Shown here one piece after another: positions 59,338 to 64,000 of a stretch of 64,000 nucleotides of DNA. The notes under the pieces are model-generated. The model had not been told where the DNA came from, ran no database searches, and worked only from the letters and a program-made list of their open reading frames with translations. This stretch comes from a virus, in the IMG/VR virus record IMGVR_UViG_3300028377_000003, positions 62,001-126,000 of that record, one strand, 5' to 3'. The number at the start of each line of letters is the position of its first letter. Positions within the stretch are counted from its first letter, which is position 1. The position numbers and the translations under genes were made by a program.

Positions 59338-60225
59338 ATGTCTGACAACACCACGCAATTGGATAACGCGGCCAAGCAAGAGATCATTAGTCGGCACATC
59401 AAGACCGCCGCAGGGCGAGCTAGACTTGCTGCTTCGATGATCCAACCGCTTCGCAGCCGCCGAGATTATTCGGCAGTTGGACGCCGCACATTCTTAGTCG
59501 AGCAACTTCCTGACGGAGCGTTGCCGATCTACGATAAAGACCCCGACGTGACCGCTTATGTGGTCGGTGAAGAAGGCGAGAACATTCTCGCTATCACCAA
59601 GCCTCGTCGTGTGATCTTCCCCTTGTTCGAGATTGCTTCGAACCCGGAGATTCCGATCACGCAGATCAAGGAACGTCGCTTCGACCTCATCGAGCGTTCA
59701 CAGCAGCTTGCAAAAGCTCAGATTCAGGCAGCGGAAGACGAGCGTGTCTTCGCCGTTCTGGATTCGATTGCTACGAACGGATTCGATTCGATCCCCGGAC
59801 AGGTCAACCCTGACCTTCAGGTTATTGCCCCGATCAGTTCCGCTGTTCTGGCCGATGCCTTCGCCGAGATCGAAAAGCACGACCTTCGTGTTGCTCGAAT
59901 CTACATGCACGCCAAGGACTATGCGGACATCCGTAAGTTCGGTCGTGAGATCCTCGACATCGAGACGCAGGCTACCCTGCTCAAGACCGGTCTTCAGGCT
60001 ACCCTTTGGGGAGCCCAGATCATCCTGAGCCGCCTCGTCCCCGCAGGTTTCGTATACGTATGTTGCGAGCCTGAGATGTTCGGACGTATCCCCGTCCGTA
60101 CTGAGCTTACCGTGCTCTCCGCAGACAACCCTCGTGCCCGCACGATCGGTTTCTCTGTATTCGAGAACCTCGGTATCGGAGCATTCAACCCACGCGGCCT
60201 CGTCCGCTTGGTTGTCCAGCGATAA
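59338..60225 (+). CDS. Major capsid protein (HK97-like)
   Basis: 295 aa. Helix-rich N-arm with basic residues, an E-loop-like region, a long spine-helix candidate (SQQLAKAQIQAAEDERVFAVLD), the A-domain-like ARIYMHAKDYADIRKFGREI, and a final FGRIPVRTELTVLSADNP followed by GFSVFENLGIGAFNPRGL, a C-terminal pattern seen in HK97-fold capsids. TAAGGAG precedes the start. A strong terminator follows, consistent with the end of the late head operon. Confidence 0.85.
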   Translation: MSDNTTQLDNAAKQEIISRHIKTAAGRARLAASMIQPLRSRRDYSAVGRRTFLVEQLPDGALPIYDKDPDVTAYVVGEEGENILAITKPRRVIFPLFEIASNPEIPITQIKERRFDLIERSQQLAKAQIQAAEDERVFAVLDSIATNGFDSIPGQVNPDLQVIAPISSAVLADAFAEIEKHDLRVARIYMHAKDYADIRKFGREILDIETQATLLKTGLQATLWGAQIILSRLVPAGFVYVCCEPEMFGRIPVRTELTVLSADNPRARTIGFSVFENLGIGAFNPRGLVRLVVQR

Positions 60226-60267
60226 GCTGATGTTCCCTGTATGAGGCCCGTCTAGGGCCACTACCGA

Positions 60268-60300
60268 CCCCGGCTGGTTAATTCCAGCCGGGGATTTTTT
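60268..60300 (+). terminator. Strong rho-independent terminator
   Basis: CCCCGGCTGG (60268-60277) pairs with CCAGCCGGGG (60284-60293) around TTAATT and is followed by A and six T. It ends the capsid operon. Confidence 0.92.
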
Positions 60301-60348
60301 ATGTCTGGGTGTATTCTCAGATCCTAGATCTCCAAACCTTTACCCCTC

Positions 60349-60377
60349 TTGATGTATCCCTCCAGATCTCGTACAGT
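60349..60377 (+). promoter_or_regulatory. Candidate promoter after the terminator
   Basis: TTGATG (60349-60354), 17-bp spacer, TACAGT (60372-60377), 32 bases before the ATG at 60410. It is the expected restart after the terminator at 60268. Confidence 0.55.
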
Positions 60378-60409
60378 GTGGTCTACCTAATTTAGCTATA
60401 GGAGTACGT

Positions 60410-60982
60410 ATGGAAATCAAAGACCGGGAAACAATCGTCGAGCTAGCTGTAGACCCCGCGATTAGAGGTGAAGCCCGTGACAAAACCATCAAACAGTTTA
60501 ACAAGCTGTCCAGTGCCGATCTAATGGAGATCATCGAAGAAAATGGCCTCATGGAACAGTGCTTGGAATCGGGCGTCATAGGTATGACGACGCATGAACG
60601 TTTGGAAGCCCTTACCGATCTCGAATGGTACGAGGAGTACGGTAAATACATGACCTATTTCGATGCGGGTATGGAGTGCGTGGAAATTCGTGAGGTAAAG
60701 GGCAACTGGAAAGCGACCTATTGGTGGAACATAGATCATATAGATGGTGGTGAGTCCGCGAAGCCCGAGGTGGCTTCTACACTGGAGGGCGCTCTTCGCG
60801 GTGTATTTCGTAAAGTGGGGGAACCCCTTTCCGATAAGGTATGCGAATTGGCTGGTATCGAACGCCCCGCTCTGAAAGCCGCCAAGCGTAAAGCCTATGT
60901 GGCGATTGCCGAACTAGTAGGTAAAGACCCGGATCAACCCGAAGATGTGATCTCCGCTGTGGAAGTCTTAGTAAGCCAATAA
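60410..60982 (+). CDS. Unknown protein, 190 aa
   Basis: Residues 100-150 (VKGNWKATYWWNIDHIDG, then ASTLEGALRGVFRKV) resemble the small 'phage ABA-sandwich'-like module sometimes seen in phage proteins, but I cannot be sure. The N-terminal 75 residues are helical. TAGGAG gives the start. It begins a new transcription unit after the capsid operon. Confidence 0.6.
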   Translation: MEIKDRETIVELAVDPAIRGEARDKTIKQFNKLSSADLMEIIEENGLMEQCLESGVIGMTTHERLEALTDLEWYEEYGKYMTYFDAGMECVEIREVKGNWKATYWWNIDHIDGGESAKPEVASTLEGALRGVFRKVGEPLSDKVCELAGIERPALKAAKRKAYVAIAELVGKDPDQPEDVISAVEVLVSQ

Positions 60983-61031
60983 TTTACTTGTCGCCTTCGT
61001 CCTATGGAAGACTATACCGTAGGAGATCCTA

Positions 61032-61562
61032 ATGTCCGAAGCATTTGAGTCGGCAAAATTGCGATGTTTGCTGGATACCCGTCGTAACAAACGTGACGAT
61101 TGTCCTCAGTACGAGGAGCATCCAGAATACGCGGAGCCGCGTTACGAGAACAAGGAGGCGTCCGTGTCCCTAAAAGACCAATTAATCAAGCTGGGGGCCT
61201 CTCACGAAGACCTACGACCCCACCTGAAGTCCATCATCCATGCACTGGAGCGTACAGGTTCTGGAATGGATGCACGGCGCATCGAAGGTATCCTTAAAGA
61301 GGTGTGGACAGCCCTTGATCGTATCGGCTTTTTCGTTAACCGACATGAGGATCATTTACTGGTCCACACGATTAGTGGTTCTGGCCCCGAAACCTTTACG
61401 GTCCATCTTTTCCTCGATCGTAAAGGGGACCTCATGGCCGAATACAGAGATGATCGGGATCGGTATATGAAGGACGAGAGTTGGGGTGATTACTATTTGG
61501 ATACGCACCGGGATGCCCACGTGGTGCAAGGCATTGTCAAAACCGTAAAGAAATTAGGATAA
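61032..61562 (+). CDS. LRPH-module protein with N-terminal extension and strong internal start
   Basis: Two in-frame starts each have a good ribosome-binding site. The long form (176 aa) follows AGGAG 6 bases upstream of ATG 61032 and carries a 44-residue extension with two Cys. The short form would start at GTG 61164, 5 bases after a perfect AAGGAGG, and begins exactly at the module (SLKDQLIKLG, LRPHLKSII), giving 132 aa. The C-terminal domain has strands (FTVHLFLDRKGDLMAEY) and a final helix (VVQGIVKTVKKLG). Both products may be made. Function unknown. Confidence 0.7.
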   Translation: MSEAFESAKLRCLLDTRRNKRDDCPQYEEHPEYAEPRYENKEASVSLKDQLIKLGASHEDLRPHLKSIIHALERTGSGMDARRIEGILKEVWTALDRIGFFVNRHEDHLLVHTISGSGPETFTVHLFLDRKGDLMAEYRDDRDRYMKDESWGDYYLDTHRDAHVVQGIVKTVKKLG

Positions 61563-61565
61563 CCT

Positions 61566-62255
61566 ATGGCTGATCTGTATACCAAGTTGATTCGTTTGGG
61601 GGCATCTAACAAAGCCCTACGCCCGCATATCCGACAGTTGCTGGCCGCCAAAAGAGTAAACGGCCTTCCGTATTGGGAAGGTCCAAGTCGTTCTTGGCGT
61701 GGTGGTTGGGCAGAAGCGGAGATCACCCGAGGTACTTGGATGTCGGCATGGGTACCTCCCGCTGATCTGTGGGGTATGCACGGGGTTGATTCCCTGAACA
61801 GCGGCAAGGTTCCCGTACAGTTCGATGCGGATAGCCCCTATCGCATCGTGCGTGAAGATTCTGTACGCCCTCTTGCAAAGCAACGAAACGCTTCGGTCAA
61901 GACAGCCATGCCCGGAGGACCGGCTTCGCTGATCGCGGAGTACCTACACGACGTACTGTATGTCGCAGCCAAAGAGGTCGTGAAAAAGGTTTCGCAGGAT
62001 GCGAACGTACAGGACGATGGTGTAGACACCTCCAGACGCCGTGACGGCTACCACGAGGCGTCCGTAGTCTTTTACGAAGAAGACCCTAGTACGGGCAACG
62101 GTTTCCGCGCAGGGTTCTTTACGCTGTACTACGACGGCGCACGGTTGATTTTACAAAGCGACACGAAAGTGGTGGGTAAGCTCAAAGATAATCAAGGGAC
62201 GCAAGCCCTCGCCAAGAAGGTTGCATCCATCATGATTAGCGAGATGGGCTACTAA
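61566..62255 (+). CDS. LRPH-module protein, 229 aa
   Basis: The module at residues 3-30 (LYTKLIRLG, LRPHIRQLLAAKR) is followed by a Trp-rich segment (PYWEGPSRSWRGGWAEAE), a helical middle (LIAEYLHDVLYVAAKEVVKK) and a strands-plus-helix end (RAGFFTLYYDGARLIL; ALAKKVASIMISEMGY). It follows the previous member by 3 bp. Its end overlaps the convergent minus-strand gene by 4 bases, with no room for a separate terminator. Confidence 0.72.
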   Translation: MADLYTKLIRLGASNKALRPHIRQLLAAKRVNGLPYWEGPSRSWRGGWAEAEITRGTWMSAWVPPADLWGMHGVDSLNSGKVPVQFDADSPYRIVREDSVRPLAKQRNASVKTAMPGGPASLIAEYLHDVLYVAAKEVVKKVSQDANVQDDGVDTSRRRDGYHEASVVFYEEDPSTGNGFRAGFFTLYYDGARLILQSDTKVVGKLKDNQGTQALAKKVASIMISEMGY

Positions 62256-62866
62256 AGCAGGTCTCTAAGCTCTGGAGGCAAGTCGTCACGGGTAATTTGC
62301 TTTACCATCCTGTGACGTTCGCTGGAGTTGAGTATTTTTTCGGACAAGATCCGAGGGCTTTCATCTTTGGTGTACTTGCGGTAAGGGGCCGCCCAACCCA
62401 ACGGAAAGTCTTGGTCGGGAGCATCCCCCACACAAACCATGAGGGGATGCTTTTCGCCGTTCTTTGGTAGTTCGAAAACCAGCCGGATGTTTCTACCGGT
62501 ACCCGAGCGCATGTATTTGTTGATATCCCTGAACCACCGCACCATCATATCTTTCCCGGTGTAGAGGGATGTGCGTATGTCGTCGGGAAGTCGGCTACTT
62601 TTGTTGGCTACTTTCCCGGACCCGCCACATTGTTTGCAGGGGTCTTCGAGTACACGCAAACCTGCGTAGCGGCCTTTCCCGTCGCAACCGGGGCACTTTT
62701 TAGATGCCTTGGGTTCGTCCCATTCCGGTTTCAGTTCCAGCCGCACTTTATTACTCGGGTTGTAGCATCCTACACCGAAGTTCACGCGGTTGGGAAGTTT
62801 GCGTTTTTTGGCCATCTTACGCTTGTATTTTTTGGGCATGTTCAATAGCGGGTCAGGTGTGGACAT
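62252..62866 (-). CDS. DnaJ-type zinc-finger protein, 204 aa
   Basis: A basic N-terminus (MPKKYKRKMAKKRKLPNR) is followed by a DnaJ-like finger: CPGCDGKG (C58, C61) and CKQCGGSG (C77, C80). There is no J-domain (no HPD). The C-terminal half has strands (IRLVFELPKNGEKHPLMV) and a helical end. DnaJ-type fingers bind unfolded protein or partner proteins. It overlaps the upstream minus gene by 25 bases. The start is uncertain: ATG 62866 has no clear Shine-Dalgarno, and an in-frame ATG at 62839 is possible. Confidence 0.7.
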   Translation of the reverse strand: MSTPDPLLNMPKKYKRKMAKKRKLPNRVNFGVGCYNPSNKVRLELKPEWDEPKASKKCPGCDGKGRYAGLRVLEDPCKQCGGSGKVANKSSRLPDDIRTSLYTGKDMMVRWFRDINKYMRSGTGRNIRLVFELPKNGEKHPLMVCVGDAPDQDFPLGWAAPYRKYTKDESPRILSEKILNSSERHRMVKQITRDDLPPELRDLL

Positions 62867-63117
62867 TTAGCACTACGGCACGCCATAGCTACCAGTTCCA
62901 CGTCCATATCGAAAGAATGTGACCCTTCGATAATTACGTGCAGCCCATAGTCGCTCGTGAAATGCGTAAATGCAACCAGTTCGTCGTCGAGTTGTTCATT
63001 TTCATAGGTGCGATAAAACGAAAAACCCGATGAACTCGTGTGCTTTATCTGCATGTTATCGCTACAAAGCGATTCGAGGGTACTACGAACTTGCTGGACT
63101 TTCTCTTTGTTGGTCAT
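62842..63117 (-). CDS. Unknown small protein, 91 aa
   Basis: N-terminal helix (NKEKVQQVRSTLESLC) followed by strands (SGFSFYRTYENEQ; LVAFTHFTSDYGLHVIIE) and a tail with two Cys. AAGGCA stands just before the ATG. It is the first gene after the minus-strand promoter-operator at 63143-63184, and its product is a candidate for feedback control of that operator, which is speculation. Not recognised. Confidence 0.6.
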   Translation of the reverse strand: MTNKEKVQQVRSTLESLCSDNMQIKHTSSSGFSFYRTYENEQLDDELVAFTHFTSDYGLHVIIEGSHSFDMDVELVAMACRSAKCPHLTRY

Positions 63118-63142
63118 TGCCTTTCCGGTAGCTAGTAGTATT

Positions 63143-63184
63143 GGACCACGTATCCTCTATACCAAAGGGTACGTGGTCCGTCAA
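63143..63184 (-). promoter_or_regulatory. Minus-strand promoter inside a perfect inverted repeat
   Basis: Read on the minus strand: TTGACG (63184-63179), 17-bp spacer, TATAGA (63161-63156). GGACCACGTA (63143-63152) and TACGTGGTCC (63170-63179) form a perfect 10-bp inverted repeat, one arm abutting the -35 and the other just past the -10. This is the layout of a repressor operator. Confidence 0.8.
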
Positions 63185-63185
63185 A

Positions 63186-63494
63186 TTAACCTTGCTGTCG
63201 GCGTTCCCACTGAGCCGTCTCTTGAAACTTCTCTTCGGTTGAACGGGTATCACGCTTACCCACTTCCCAATGTGGGGACTTTTCCACGTGGTCCCGATCC
63301 AGATCGGCGGTTTCCACATCTTCCAAAAAATCTTCGGCGACCTCTTCACAATCGAAATCGTGTTCGTGAATGAACTCGACCGTATCATCCTCGAGATCGT
63401 AACCGACTACTTTGAAGATGCGTACCATACGATCTCGACCTTCCGGGTTAGGGATGCGATCAAAGGTCTTGCCAACGAAAAACTCGATAGCCAT
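63186..63494 (-). CDS. Unknown acidic protein, 102 aa
   Basis: Starts MAIEFFVGKTFDRIPNPEG, with strands (RMVRIFKVVGYDLEDDTVEF) and a long acidic middle (DFDCEEVAEDFLEDVETAD) and a charged helical end. AAGGAGAC gives an excellent ribosome-binding site on the minus strand, and a consensus promoter lies at 63536-63564. Its 3' end reaches almost to the next minus-strand promoter. Not recognised. Confidence 0.65.
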   Translation of the reverse strand: MAIEFFVGKTFDRIPNPEGRDRMVRIFKVVGYDLEDDTVEFIHEHDFDCEEVAEDFLEDVETADLDRDHVEKSPHWEVGKRDTRSTEEKFQETAQWERRQQG

Positions 63495-63535
63495 GTTGTG
63501 TCTCCTTGGTTCGTGTTGTTTCCCTCTTCCACTAG

Positions 63536-63564
63536 ACTATACCCTAGAGATCCCGCGCTGTCAA
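63536..63564 (-). promoter_or_regulatory. Minus-strand sigma-70-like promoter
   Basis: On the minus strand: TTGACA (63564-63559), exactly 17 bp, TATAGT (63541-63536). A near-perfect consensus driving the gene at 63494. Confidence 0.88.
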
Positions 63565-63630
63565 AAATCCGATAATGTTTTTGTCCTCTGGCTTGAGTGG
63601 TAACGTTGCACCATCCGTTGGAGTGCTGAA

Positions 63631-64000
63631 ATGTCGGAACACCCTTTGCGTGAGCGAATCATTCGGTTCGCTTACGAAAATCCCAAGCTACAAGAGGATC
63701 TCCTGAAGGTCCTCAAGCTCGATTTCCGCTCTGAGACTCAGCCGGAACCTAGCCACGAATCCTTGGAAGCCTTATTGGATACCTTGGCGATGCTCCGTGC
63801 CCTTCAGGTGGTGCATCAAAACGGACATTGGAACGCGCATGGTGATCCTTACTACGGTGATCATCTGTTGCTGCAGCGTCTGTACGAAGCCGTGGATGAT
63901 GAGATGGATACTCTGGCTGAAAAGATTACGTCTATGTATGGGGCCGGGTCGATTGACCCTGCAAGCCAACTAGCCCACATGTCTTTTTATATCAACGATT
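63631..64000 (+). CDS. Dps/ferritin-like protein with LRPH-type N-terminus, 3' end outside window
   Basis: The open frame from ATG 63631 (after TTGGAG) has no stop before the window edge; 123 residues are visible. Residues 1-30 are a diverged LRPH module (LRERIIRFAYENPKLQEDLL, most like the one at 54573). Residues 45-123 resemble Dps/ferritin-like four-helix proteins: LRALQVVHQNGHWNAHG (H66, H70), H78, and EAVDDEMDTLAEKI with acidic residues (D89, D90, E91, E97) placed like a ferroxidase site. It could bind iron or DNA and protect the genome, possibly inside the virion if the module is a head-targeting signal. Confidence 0.72.
   Translation, partial: MSEHPLRERIIRFAYENPKLQEDLLKVLKLDFRSETQPEPSHESLEALLDTLAMLRALQVVHQNGHWNAHGDPYYGDHLLLQRLYEAVDDEMDTLAEKITSMYGAGSIDPASQLAHMSFYIND

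Overview
The window is part of the genome of a large tailed double-stranded DNA phage (Caudoviricetes). The evidence is a head-packaging set in order: terminase large subunit, portal, prohead protease, acidic scaffold-like protein, decoration-like protein and an HK97-fold major capsid protein. It sits beside a large DNA-replication and repair set, densely packed genes with start/stop overlaps, homing endonucleases and many small unknown genes. The host cannot be read from the sequence. The sigma-70-like promoters (TTGACG, 17 bp, TATAAG) and bacterial-type proteins point to a bacterium. No tail genes, DNA polymerase or replicative helicase lie in this window.

Layout. Positions 1-2700: small proteins sharing an N-terminal module (called here the LRPH module), a lytic transglycosylase and a GIY-YIG homing endonuclease. 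Positions 3700-8900: four genes, each with its own near-identical strong promoter. They include a MoxR/CobS-like AAA+ ATPase and its CobT-like VWA partner. Positions 8900-10385: about 1.4 kb with no credible protein gene but many strong hairpins and a 29-bp structured direct repeat, followed at once by a KhpA-like KH-domain RNA-binding protein. Positions 11-13 kb: small unknowns. Positions 13.3-41 kb: replication, repair and transcription genes on the + strand. These are the clamp-loader delta' and delta subunits, class II ribonucleotide reductase, NAD+ DNA ligase, RecD2-like helicase, RuvC, RecA, an SbcC/Rad50 ATPase split into two genes, SbcD, a Cas4-like nuclease, sliding clamp, DNA methyltransferase, DnaG-like primase core, DnaX, a NusG-like factor, a 5'-3' exonuclease and a sigma-like HTH protein. 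Positions 42.5-60.3 kb: packaging and head genes, closed by a strong terminator. Positions 60.3-64 kb: more LRPH proteins, a short minus-strand cluster with its own promoters, and the start of a Dps/ferritin-like gene.

How it works together. The phage carries its own beta clamp and a complete bacterial-type clamp loader (DnaX, delta, delta'). It also carries ligase, primase, nucleotide reduction and a recombination set (RecA, RuvC, SbcCD-like, RecD2-like, Cas4-like), so it probably runs a largely autonomous replisome together with genes outside the window. The sigma-like and NusG-like proteins suggest it also redirects host transcription. Nine proteins share the LRPH module and several sit inside the head-gene cluster, which suggests a common destination such as the virion interior.

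Most worth following up: the structured non-coding region next to the KH protein, the LRPH module family (including two genes with an in-frame internal start exactly at the module and a Dps-like member), the split Rad50/SbcC, the RecA with a duplicated C-terminal segment, and several decayed enzymes (methyltransferase-like, metallopeptidase-like, homing endonucleases).
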